A stretch of 33,501 nt of DNA, from assembly GCA_002493835.1 (NCBI GenBank), contig DLAA01000112.1, forward strand, positions 1 to 33,501. The letters run 5' to 3'. The position numbers and the translations under genes are program-made. The notes beneath the pieces are model-generated. The model saw nothing but the letters and a program-made list of their open reading frames with translations, searched no databases and was not told the DNA's origin. The DNA comes from Lachnospiraceae bacterium UBA7060 (GTDB taxonomy: Bacteria > Bacillota > Clostridia > Lachnospirales > Lachnospiraceae). Of this stretch, positions 6,968-14,161 are shown one piece after another. Positions within the stretch are counted from its first letter, which is position 1. Each line of letters opens with the position of its first letter.

Positions 6968-8896
6968 ATGACAATTAAAGAAATAGCCAATCTAGCTGGT
7001 GTTTCTATATCTACAGTTTCCAAAATCGTTAACAACAAAGACCAGAATATCAATCCTGAAACCCGCAGCCGCGTGCTTAAGATCGTAAAGGATTATAATT
7101 ATACGCCTTACGGCAATGCCAAAAGCATTTCTACCGCCAAGAGCTTTCTGATCGGGGTTCTCTTAAGGAATGGTTCCGAGTCAAACCTGCTGCTGACCGG
7201 CATCCTATGTGCAGCTCAGGAATATGGTTACAGCATTCTGCTGTACAACAGCGAATGCAGCGCCGAGCTGGAACTGAAACATATCACATCTCTGTGCAAA
7301 AATAACGTAGACGGTGTCATATGGGAACCTGTCTCAGAACAGAGCGCACAGCACGAGCTCTATTTCTCAGAGCAGAATATTTCCGTCTGCTATGTCAACG
7401 GCTTTTCAGAGGATTCTTTCTATATCGATTTTGCACGGATGGGTTATGTTTTAACACAGAAACTGTTGGACTACAGACACATTCGCATTGCCTGTCTTCT
7501 GAAGGAAAAAAGTCTTCGTTCCTCCATGGTACTGGATGGATTCAAAAAATGTCTCTACGAAAACCAGATACCATATAGCGATACAATGGAATTGTATATA
7601 TCAGATACAGAATATTTTTCAAAAATCATTAACCATGGCATCTCCGGAATAGTCAGCTCTCATTTTGCCTCTTCCCTGATGTTGTACGAGCAGATGGAAA
7701 GACTGCACTACTATATACCATCCGACTTGTCCCTGGTAAGTCTTCGCAATGACATAAGGGAGGGCATTTCCTTTCCGCATATTTCAAGCCTTAAAATTCC
7801 ATACATGGAATTTGGTCATTATATTTGTGAAGAACTCATTAAAAAATGTGAAAAAAAGGAGAGCCGCTCAGACTATCTGTTTGCGGTCCCTCTCTCTTTT
7901 GATCAGGAGGACAGTCTGGAACCGCCGCCATTCATGCGCGTCAAGAAGCTGGTCGTCGTGGGAAGTATTAATCTTGACGTAACATTTAATGTAGACTGGC
8001 TGCCACAGGCGGGAAAAACCACAACTATTCTAAACTCTACAACTACAGCCGGAGGGAAAGGAGCAAATCAATCCGTGGGGGCAGCAAAGCTTCACCGGGA
8101 AGTTTCGCTGATCGGCGAAGTCGGAAACGATGCCGATGCCACTTTTCTGCTCGAGACTCTGGAACGTGAAAATGTGAGTACCCAGGGAATCCATCGCTAT
8201 CTTGGCTCTCAGACCGGCAAGGCCTATATTTACATTGAAAGCAGCGGCGAGAGCACGATAACGATTCTATCTGGTGCAAACGGAAAACTTTCCGCGGAAA
8301 AAATCCGCAGACGACAGCACTTATTTAAAAATGCCGGCTTCTGTCTTTTGGCAACGGAGATTCCAATCGATACGGTAATTGAAGCCGCCAAAATAGCAAG
8401 AGAATACGGTGCAAAGAATATTTTAAAACCAGCAGCCCTGAAAGCCATTCCCAAACAGCTTCTTGCCCTCACAGATATCTTTATTCCCAACCGAAAAGAA
8501 GCTGCCACTCTATGTCCGAGCTGTGACAGCATAGAAGAACAGGCCGCGTATTTTTTTGAGAAAGGAATAGAAGTTGTCATCATCACTCTTGGCGACGAAG
8601 GCTGTTATCTGAAAACTGCAGATACTGCCAAATTTTTTCCGGCATCAGATTTTGTATCAATTGATGCAACCGGAGGCGCCGACGCTTTTATTTCGGCTTT
8701 CGCCTCTTACCTGAGCGAGGGATTTTCGCTGGAACATTCTATCCGCATTGCGACATACGCCGCAGGCTTCTGCGTATCAAGACAAGGTGTTGTCCCTGCT
8801 CTGGTAGACAGAAATACGCTGGAGACACATATAGGGAAAGTAGAACCAGCATTGTTAGAACAAAACCAAGCTTTTTTTCATTCTTCCTCTTTATAA
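6968..8896 (+). CDS. LacI-family regulator fused to a ribokinase-like (PfkB) domain
   Basis: A 642-residue two-module protein. Residues 1-50 form a LacI helix-turn-helix (TIKEIANLAGVSISTVSKIVN); about 60-320 form the periplasmic-binding-protein-like effector domain; from about Lys326 a complete PfkB/ribokinase domain begins (VVVGSINLDVTFNV, then GGKGANQSVG). The C-terminal catalytic motif reads DATGGADAF (Asp566 to Asp572 and on): the base Asp572 is kept, but the usual GAGD anion hole is GGAD. The domain may therefore be a slow kinase or a pure sugar/ATP sensor. The gene is divergent from the nucleoside salvage operon, its likely target, and that operon has its own canonical ribokinase. The reading frame is continuous across the junction, with no sign of a frameshift. 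Start ATG follows GAGGG. Confidence 0.88.
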   Translation: MTIKEIANLAGVSISTVSKIVNNKDQNINPETRSRVLKIVKDYNYTPYGNAKSISTAKSFLIGVLLRNGSESNLLLTGILCAAQEYGYSILLYNSECSAELELKHITSLCKNNVDGVIWEPVSEQSAQHELYFSEQNISVCYVNGFSEDSFYIDFARMGYVLTQKLLDYRHIRIACLLKEKSLRSSMVLDGFKKCLYENQIPYSDTMELYISDTEYFSKIINHGISGIVSSHFASSLMLYEQMERLHYYIPSDLSLVSLRNDIREGISFPHISSLKIPYMEFGHYICEELIKKCEKKESRSDYLFAVPLSFDQEDSLEPPPFMRVKKLVVVGSINLDVTFNVDWLPQAGKTTTILNSTTTAGGKGANQSVGAAKLHREVSLIGEVGNDADATFLLETLERENVSTQGIHRYLGSQTGKAYIYIESSGESTITILSGANGKLSAEKIRRRQHLFKNAGFCLLATEIPIDTVIEAAKIAREYGAKNILKPAALKAIPKQLLALTDIFIPNRKEAATLCPSCDSIEEQAAYFFEKGIEVVIITLGDEGCYLKTADTAKFFPASDFVSIDATGGADAFISAFASYLSEGFSLEHSIRIATYAAGFCVSRQGVVPALVDRNTLETHIGKVEPALLEQNQAFFHSSSL

Positions 8897-8929
8897 GATG
8901 CGGAAAGAATACGATATATATTATAAGTT

Positions 8930-8967
8930 GGCTGCTTACTTGTGAAAACAGGCGTAATCAGTCAGCC
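8930..8967 (+). terminator. Possible weak terminator after the fusion regulator gene
   Basis: GGCTG (8930-8934) and CAGCC (8963-8967) can pair around a long loop with further short internal pairing, followed by a T-rich stretch. The stem is short, so this is only a candidate. Confidence 0.3.
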
Positions 8968-9042
8968 TTTCATTTCACTTTTACACTTGAATCATATTCT
9001 TGACCCGTGAAAAGTAACTGAACTGTTACAAATTATCTGTAA

Positions 9043-9086
9043 AATTCCGCAAATAACTGTCTTTTTCGCGGAATTAGTGATATAAT
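9043..9086 (+). promoter_or_regulatory. Extended -10 promoter with inverted repeat, FliD-like gene
   Basis: TGATATAAT (TATAAT at 9081-9086) is an extended -10 element; the -35 position (9058-9063) matches poorly. An inverted repeat AATTCCGC (9043-9050) / GCGGAATT (9068-9075) with a 17-bp gap brackets the -35 position, its right arm lying in the spacer. This looks like an operator for an activator or repressor, though it could also be a hairpin ending the upstream transcript. Start of transcription would be near 9093. Confidence 0.6.
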
Positions 9087-9125
9087 AACTACATAAGTAT
9101 CTATTTTTAGGTAGAAATGCCCACT

Positions 9126-9167
9126 CAGGATGTTTCGCAGGCTACGGATGGCCACCGGAAACATCTG
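9126..9167 (+). promoter_or_regulatory. Structured mRNA leader with GGA loop, possible CsrA site
   Basis: In the roughly 100-nt leader of the FliD-like gene, GATGTTTC (9129-9136) pairs with GAAACATC (9158-9165). Inside it GGC (9140-9142) pairs with GCC (9151-9153) and exposes the loop TACGGATG. A second AGGATGT lies at the outer stem. GGA in a hairpin loop is the classical CsrA recognition feature, and CsrA regulates flagellar genes in Firmicutes. The structure is seen in the sequence; the CsrA link is inference. It does not match c-di-GMP riboswitch consensus elements that I know. Confidence 0.45.
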
Positions 9168-9196
9168 ACAAGATTTCACGGAAGAAAGGAGGGCCT

Positions 9197-10510
9197 ATGT
9201 CTTACAATACCATTCACAACATGATGAATGTCTACAATTTCTATACGCCTGCCTATGCGCCGAAGTCAAGTACGCCCTATGATACGCATAAGAAGAGCGA
9301 ACTTCGCAGCGTATATAATTCCATTGTCAAAATGAACAAGGAATCTCCTCTGTTCATTCTGGACACCAGCAAGGAATCCCAGCAGTTTGCCGTCGGCATG
9401 AAAGAAAATGCCAGAGAACTTCGCAATACTATCGCTTCTCTCGGCGGCCTCGATGAGGCGGAAATGCTGCATAAAAAGGTGGCATATTCCAGCAATGAGG
9501 AAATTGCTTCCGCCAAATATGTGGGATCCAGAAAACCTGACGACGACTTCCCTTCTTATGAGGTAGAGGTAAAGCATCTGGCGTCTTCACAGGTAAATCT
9601 CGGGAATTTTCTCCCTGCAGATGAACCGATTGCCCTCTCCCCCGATACGTATTCTTTTGATGTTGGGATCGAGGATCTGAACTACGAATTCCAATTCAGT
9701 ATCAAGGGAAACGATACAAACAAGGATGTACAAATGCGTCTGGCCCGACTGATCAACAATGCCAATATCGGCATGTCAGCCCAGGTTGTCACAGATGAAG
9801 ACGGCACTTGTGCTCTGCGCATGGAATCCGACGCTACCGGACTTAAAGATGGCAAGAAGCTGCAGTTTAGCATCTCCGACCAACGTACCAGTAAAACTGC
9901 TGGTGTGGTGGATTATATGGGATTGGATTATATCGCATCACCAGCCACCAACGCATCTTTCACAGTGGACGGCGAGGAGTACACATCCCCCTCCAACCAC
10001 TATACGCTGAATCATACTTATGAATTGCAGTTTAATGGGATAAGCGGAGAGGAGGGCCGTACAGCTTCCATCGGCATCAAAACCGACGTAGAGTCTTTAG
10101 CCGAAAATATCAATACTCTGGTGAGAGGCTACAACTCTTTCTTAAAGGCAGTTTCCGAATACAGTTCTGAACAGCCAAAGAGCAATCGTCTCTTCCACGA
10201 AATGAGCAGTGTTGCCAGAGTCTATGCAAAGGGCTTAACTTCAGCCGGATTAAATCTGAATCTGGATGGGACGCTGGAAGTGGATAACAATGTACTACGC
10301 CAGAAAGCGACCAGCGAAGATGCCAAGGAGGCATTTTCCTCGATGAAGGGTTTTACAAATTCGGTACTTCGAAAAACGAATCAGGTTTCCTTGAATCCGA
10401 TGGAGTATGTCAACAATGTGATTGTGGCATACAAAAACCCTGGAAAAAATTTTGCAACTCCCTATATCACAAGCGCGTACAGTGGAATGATGTTTAACAG
10501 TTATTGTTAG
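9197..10510 (+). CDS. Orphan FliD-like (flagellar cap / hook-associated protein 2-like) protein
   Basis: A 437-residue protein. Residues about 90-145 resemble the FliD N-terminal domain (AYSSNEEIASAKYVG...YEVEVKHLASSQ), and about 255-400 resemble the FliD C-terminal domain (FTVDGEEYTS...DVESLAENINTLVRGYNSFLKAV). FliD caps the flagellar filament or, in divergent relatives, may act at other surface structures. No signal peptide is seen, consistent with export by the flagellar system. The extreme N-terminus (MSYNTIHNMMNVYNFYTPAYAP) and the final AYSGMMFNSYC are not family-typical. No other flagellar gene is in the window, so its role is open. ATG at 9197 follows AAAGGAGGG; its own promoter and an efficient terminator make it monocistronic. 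Confidence 0.7.
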   Translation: MSYNTIHNMMNVYNFYTPAYAPKSSTPYDTHKKSELRSVYNSIVKMNKESPLFILDTSKESQQFAVGMKENARELRNTIASLGGLDEAEMLHKKVAYSSNEEIASAKYVGSRKPDDDFPSYEVEVKHLASSQVNLGNFLPADEPIALSPDTYSFDVGIEDLNYEFQFSIKGNDTNKDVQMRLARLINNANIGMSAQVVTDEDGTCALRMESDATGLKDGKKLQFSISDQRTSKTAGVVDYMGLDYIASPATNASFTVDGEEYTSPSNHYTLNHTYELQFNGISGEEGRTASIGIKTDVESLAENINTLVRGYNSFLKAVSEYSSEQPKSNRLFHEMSSVARVYAKGLTSAGLNLNLDGTLEVDNNVLRQKATSEDAKEAFSSMKGFTNSVLRKTNQVSLNPMEYVNNVIVAYKNPGKNFATPYITSAYSGMMFNSYC

Positions 10511-10548
10511 TGTACCATCCATTTTCAGTTATATGACACAGTACACTA
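10508..10548. repeat. Spaced inverted repeat after the FliD-like gene
   Basis: TAGTGTAC (10508-10515, including the stop codon) and GTACACTA (10541-10548) form an 8-bp inverted repeat separated by 25 bp, just ahead of the main terminator. The function is unknown. Confidence 0.45.
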
Positions 10549-10555
10549 GATTATG

Positions 10556-10589
10556 AAACGCGGCAGGCCGGACAGCCTGCCGCGTTTTT
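10556..10589. terminator. Bidirectional intrinsic terminator between convergent genes
   Basis: A 13-bp perfect stem (AAACGCGGCAGGC / GCCTGCCGCGTTT) with a 6-base loop is followed by TTTTT on the plus strand. It ends the FliD-like gene. The carboxyltransferase gene stops at 10594 from the other side, and the same hairpin can serve it. Confidence 0.92.
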
Positions 10590-10593
10590 CCTA

Positions 10594-12210
10594 TTACAGA
10601 GGGATATTTCCGTGTTTTTTCTTCGGATTTTTTGCCTGCTTATTCTTTAAAGCCCGCAGAGCCTTTATGAGAGCAGTTCTTGTCTCCTCTGGTTTTATCA
10701 CCTCATTGACATATCCTCTGGCCGCCGCCACATAGGGATTTAAGAATCTGTCCTCGTATTCTTTCTTACATTGCGCACGCATAGCCTCGGGATCCGCCGC
10801 TGCTTTTATCTTTCTCTTAAAAGCGATATTGACCGCACCATCTGCCCCCATCACCGCAATCTCCGCGATGGGCCACGCATACACAATATCCGCTCCCATT
10901 TCCTTGGAGTTCATAGCGATATACGCACCGCCATACGCCTTTCGCATAATCAATGAAATCTTGGGCACGGTGGCCTCGGAATAGGCATACAGTATCTTAG
11001 CGCCGTGACGGATGATACCGTTGTGCTCCTGCGCTGTCCCGGGAAGGAAAGCCGGAACATCGATCAATGTGATAAGCGGTATATTAAAACAGTCGCAAAA
11101 CCGAATGAAGCGCGCAATTTTATCTGAGGCATGATAGTCCAGTGAACCGCCCATGGAATTGGGCTGATTAGCCACAATACCAACAACCTTCCCCTCCATG
11201 CGACACCATCCCACCACTGCATTGGTCGCAAATTCCTTCTGCACCTCGAAAAAGCTCCCTTCATCCACAATGCAGTCAATGACCTCTTTCACATCATAAG
11301 CATGACGGGAATTGTCGGGCACGATATCCTGAAGTTTTGCTGCCTTCGTTTTGATGCTGTTTTCCGCTTTCGCGCTGTCGCCTCTTCCAAGCACCTTTCC
11401 CACCCTGGCAGGAATACTCAGTCTCTCCGCGGTGTTCACTACCGGCGGTTTCTCCATCCAGTTGCTCGGCAGATAAGACAAAAGCTTGCGCACCCCCATC
11501 AGACACTCATTTTCCGTATCATATGTAAAATGCGACACACCACTCTTTTTCGCATGCACTTTGGCGCCGCCCAGCTCCTCCACGGACACCTCTTCGTTAA
11601 TCACTGTTTTTACCACATTGGGCCCGGTGATAAACATTTTTGAAATGTCTTTCACCATAAAAATAAAATCACAGATGGCAGGCGCATAGCATGCACCCCC
11701 AGAACACGGCCCAAGGATCACTGCAATCTGCGGAATGACTCCGGAAGCCTTTGTATGACGCAGAAACATGCCGCTGTAGCCGCTCAGGGAGGAAATACCC
11801 TCCTCAATTCTCGCGCCGCCGCTGTCATTGATACAGATTAGAGGTGCCTTCATCTCCATTGCCATATCCTGAATGCGGCATATTTTGAAAGAATGGTACT
11901 CGCCCAGCGTACCGCCAATCACGGTAAAATCCTCACTCGCCACAAATACTTGACGACCATCGATTTCTCCATAACCCGTCACCACACCGTCGCCCGGCAC
12001 ACGCCTCTTATCCAAATCAAAGTCATCGATGCGCGACTCCAAAAACCCATCCACCTCCACAAAAGTATCCGGATCAAGCAATATCTCAATCCGCTCCCTG
12101 GCCGTCAACTTCCCGGACGCATGCTGCTTATCAATCCTGCCAGGGCCTCCTCCCAGCAGAGCCCGCTCCCTTCTTCTATCCAGTTCCTTGTTCGCCTCAT
12201 CCCAATTCAT
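10594..12210 (-). CDS. Acyl-CoA carboxylase/decarboxylase carboxyltransferase subunit
   Basis: A 538-residue cytoplasmic protein of the PccB/MmdA/GcdA family, which moves a carboxyl group between biotin and an acyl-CoA such as propionyl/methylmalonyl-CoA or glutaconyl-CoA. It has two crotonase-fold halves. The first contains the oxyanion segment GGARIEEG and the motif GPCSGGACYAPAICDF; the second contains YGGAYIAMNSKEMGAD. No biotin carrier, biotin carboxylase or sodium-pump subunit gene is nearby, so the partners must be elsewhere and the reaction direction cannot be decided. It is slightly longer than the usual 510-520 residues, with a Lys-rich tail. It has its own consensus promoter and a terminator shared with the convergent neighbour. 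Confidence 0.9.
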   Translation of the reverse strand: MNWDEANKELDRRRERALLGGGPGRIDKQHASGKLTARERIEILLDPDTFVEVDGFLESRIDDFDLDKRRVPGDGVVTGYGEIDGRQVFVASEDFTVIGGTLGEYHSFKICRIQDMAMEMKAPLICINDSGGARIEEGISSLSGYSGMFLRHTKASGVIPQIAVILGPCSGGACYAPAICDFIFMVKDISKMFITGPNVVKTVINEEVSVEELGGAKVHAKKSGVSHFTYDTENECLMGVRKLLSYLPSNWMEKPPVVNTAERLSIPARVGKVLGRGDSAKAENSIKTKAAKLQDIVPDNSRHAYDVKEVIDCIVDEGSFFEVQKEFATNAVVGWCRMEGKVVGIVANQPNSMGGSLDYHASDKIARFIRFCDCFNIPLITLIDVPAFLPGTAQEHNGIIRHGAKILYAYSEATVPKISLIMRKAYGGAYIAMNSKEMGADIVYAWPIAEIAVMGADGAVNIAFKRKIKAAADPEAMRAQCKKEYEDRFLNPYVAAARGYVNEVIKPEETRTALIKALRALKNKQAKNPKKKHGNIPL

Positions 12211-12331
12211 AAAGCGCCTCCATAATGCCTTATTGTATTATTGTGCAGATCCTATTACACCGGACCAGCAGACTGGAAATGCTTCCCATTTTCAGTCCAA
12301 AAATACTTTGATATTCAAACTATCATGGTAT

Positions 12332-12369
12332 ATTATAGGCGGAGTCCTATTTCTTGTCAAGACTCCGCC
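12332..12369 (-). promoter_or_regulatory. Perfect-consensus promoter with operator-like inverted repeat
   Basis: On the minus strand TTGACA (12355-12360), 17-bp spacer and TATAAT (12332-12337) are a full sigma-A consensus for the carboxyltransferase gene. A perfect 9-bp inverted repeat (GGCGGAGTC 12338-12346 / GACTCCGCC 12361-12369) abuts the -10 on one side and the -35 on the other. No T-run follows the repeat in either direction, which favours an operator over a terminator for glf, although it lies 22 bp after the glf stop. A promoter this strong would usually need repression. Confidence 0.85.
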
Positions 12370-12391
12370 AAAAATTTAGGATATTTCTTTT

Positions 12392-13525
12392 TTAATTACA
12401 CTCCACTGCCTCCAACGCCCGGGCGACCACCTTGTCCATATCATAATATTTGTACTGCCCTAGCCGGCCTCCAAAGATCACATAGGGTTTTTCCTCGGCA
12501 AGCTTCTGATAAGCTTGGAACAGAGCATCATTTTTCTCATCGTTAATGGGATAGTAGGGTTCTTCCCCCTCTTTCCAGACCGCCGGATATTCTCTCGTAA
12601 TTACAGTAGATGACTGCGTGCCAAACTCAAAGTGCTTATGCTCAATCACCCTGGTATAAGGAATTTCTCTCTCCGTATAATTCACTACTGCATTGCCCTG
12701 GTAGTTATCACAGCCCGCAAGTGTCTCCGTTTCAAACCGCAGCGAACGATATTCCAGGTGACCAAGGGCAAAATCGAAATACTCGTCGAGCATTCCCGTG
12801 TAGACTACCTTTTCATAACTATTACCCTCGTGGTCCGTCACAGTCACACGACCGTCCCGTTCCTGCTCCACAGCAAATTCTCTGTAGGACACACCCGTCC
12901 TCACTTCAATGTCCTGCAGCATCCTCTCCACCATGGCTGTGTAACCGCCTATCGGAATACCTTGATAACGATCATTGAAGTAATTATTGTCGTAAGTAAA
13001 CCGCAGCGGCAGTCTCTTGATAATGAAGGCGGGAAGCTCACTGCAGGCCCTGCCCCACTGCTTCTCGGTATAACCCTTTACCAGCTTCTCATACACGTCC
13101 CTGCCCACCAGCGAAAGTGCCTGCTCTTCCAGATTCCTCGGCTCGGTAATGTGAAGATCAGCGATCTGCTCCGCAATCTTCGCCTTCGCTTCATCCGGTG
13201 TCACCACGCCCCACATTTTATTAAATGTATTCATATTAAAAGGAAGATTGTACAATTCCTCCCGGTAACGGGCAACAGGAGCATTGATGTACTGGTTAAA
13301 CTCCGCAAATTTATTTACATAATCCCATATTTTTTTGTCGGAAGTGTGAAAGATATGCGCCCCATAACGGTGCACTTGTATCCCTTCCACATCCTCCGTA
13401 TAAATATTGCCGGCAATATGCTTTCTTCTGTCTATAAGAAGTACACGCCGGCCCTGCCTGTGCATTTCGTGGGCAAACACAGAGCCGTACAGCCCTGCAC
13501 CCACAATTAAAAAATGATATCTCAT
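12392..13525 (-). CDS. glf: UDP-galactopyranose mutase
   Basis: A 377-residue FAD enzyme that converts UDP-galactopyranose to UDP-galactofuranose for cell-surface glycans. The N-terminal Rossmann segment is FLIVGAGLYGSVFAHEM (about 5-21); it is followed by the family-typical HIAGNIYTE, YGAHIFHT, LPFNMNTF and later EKQWGR segments, and ends with GGRLGQYKYYDMD, the flavin-proximal C-terminal signature. Length matches bacterial Glf (about 370-390). It begins 20 bp after a small regulator gene in the same direction and is divergent from two glycosyltransferase genes, which suggests a shared glycan pathway. Confidence 0.95.
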   Translation of the reverse strand: MRYHFLIVGAGLYGSVFAHEMHRQGRRVLLIDRRKHIAGNIYTEDVEGIQVHRYGAHIFHTSDKKIWDYVNKFAEFNQYINAPVARYREELYNLPFNMNTFNKMWGVVTPDEAKAKIAEQIADLHITEPRNLEEQALSLVGRDVYEKLVKGYTEKQWGRACSELPAFIIKRLPLRFTYDNNYFNDRYQGIPIGGYTAMVERMLQDIEVRTGVSYREFAVEQERDGRVTVTDHEGNSYEKVVYTGMLDEYFDFALGHLEYRSLRFETETLAGCDNYQGNAVVNYTEREIPYTRVIEHKHFEFGTQSSTVITREYPAVWKEGEEPYYPINDEKNDALFQAYQKLAEEKPYVIFGGRLGQYKYYDMDKVVARALEAVECN

Positions 13526-13545
13526 CTCTGTTTCCTATTTTATAC

Positions 13546-13887
13546 CTATTCCTCTACTGCTTTATACTTATCCAGCTGAGCATAATCTTCCATCAGCTCG
13601 AGAGCTTTCTTGCGGCCTGTCTTATTCAGCTTCACATAATACTGCATCACACGGTTTTCCATGATCTTTCCCCCCAATAAACTTTTCTGATTAATAGGTG
13701 AAAAATCCACTGGGTTCAGATTCAGTTTGTCACACATACGGATCACAGTCCCGTAAGCCATGCCCTCAATACCACGGTCCAATGCAGTGACCAACGTAGA
13801 GTACGGTATTGACATCTCAATTGCAAATTGTCTGACGCTCTTGTGCTGCTTTAAGATTTCCGATTTCAAGATTTCTGCCTTCGTCAT
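13546..13887 (-). CDS. Small helix-turn-helix (XRE-like) regulator
   Basis: A 113-residue cytoplasmic protein. Residues about 5-60 resemble an XRE/Cro helix-turn-helix (SVRQFAIEMSIPYSTLVTALDRGIEGMAYGTVIRMCDKL), as in phage-repressor-like regulators; the C-terminal half (about 75-113) is a charged helical extension without a known domain. The ATG at 13885-13887 with AAGGGGG upstream was chosen over an ATG 6 codons earlier that has no good ribosome binding site. It is cotranscribed with glf. Palindromes in the divergent spacer are candidate binding sites. Specific function not recognised. Confidence 0.75.
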   Translation of the reverse strand: MTKAEILKSEILKQHKSVRQFAIEMSIPYSTLVTALDRGIEGMAYGTVIRMCDKLNLNPVDFSPINQKSLLGGKIMENRVMQYYVKLNKTGRKKALELMEDYAQLDKYKAVEE

Positions 13888-13993
13888 AATAGACCCCCTT
13901 ATCATACGCCATTTTCTTTATGAGAAGAAGTCTCCTCTCCGTTTGGGACAGTATAACATATTTTAGACGAAAAAGGAAGCACTAACCGCATTC

Positions 13994-14022
13994 TTTAAAC
14001 GGGATATCGTCGATATTGTCAA
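13994..14022 (-). promoter_or_regulatory. Candidate promoter of the regulator-glf operon
   Basis: Minus-strand TTGACA (14017-14022), 17-bp spacer and TTTAAA (13994-13999). The spacer contains a palindrome ATATCG-T-CGATAT (14004-14016), a possible autoregulatory site. An alternative -10 (TATACT near 13950) is closer to the gene but lacks a clear -35. Confidence 0.55.
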
Positions 14023-14041
14023 CCTTTCTCAATTTTTCTCA

Positions 14042-14064
14042 TACTTTTTGTACAAAAAGTACAA
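14042..14064. promoter_or_regulatory. Overlapping perfect palindromes, likely operator
   Basis: TACTTTTTGTACAAAAAGTA (14042-14061) is a perfect 20-bp palindrome. It overlaps a second inverted repeat, TTGTAC-AAAAA-GTACAA (14048-14064). Both lie between the divergent glf-regulator and glycosyltransferase promoters, 33 bp upstream of the latter's -35. No T-run or coding role explains them; the adjacent XRE-like protein is the obvious candidate ligand. Confidence 0.6.
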
Positions 14065-14096
14065 CAAAAACACTGTTCCATGTCAAAAAAACCGTA

Positions 14097-14125
14097 TTGT
14101 CGCAGTGCATAGATGGTGTTAAAAT
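14097..14125 (+). promoter_or_regulatory. Candidate promoter of the glycosyltransferase pair
   Basis: TTGTCG (14097-14102), 17-bp spacer and TAAAAT (14120-14125), 36 bp upstream of the first glycosyltransferase ATG. Confidence 0.55.
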
Positions 14126-14161
14126 AGGAATAGATTACATAATCACAAAAGAGGTGTTAAA

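Noticed and set aside
9097..9196. c-di-GMP riboswitch before the FliD-like gene
   Set aside because: The conserved class I and class II sequence blocks are absent; only a generic nested hairpin is seen.
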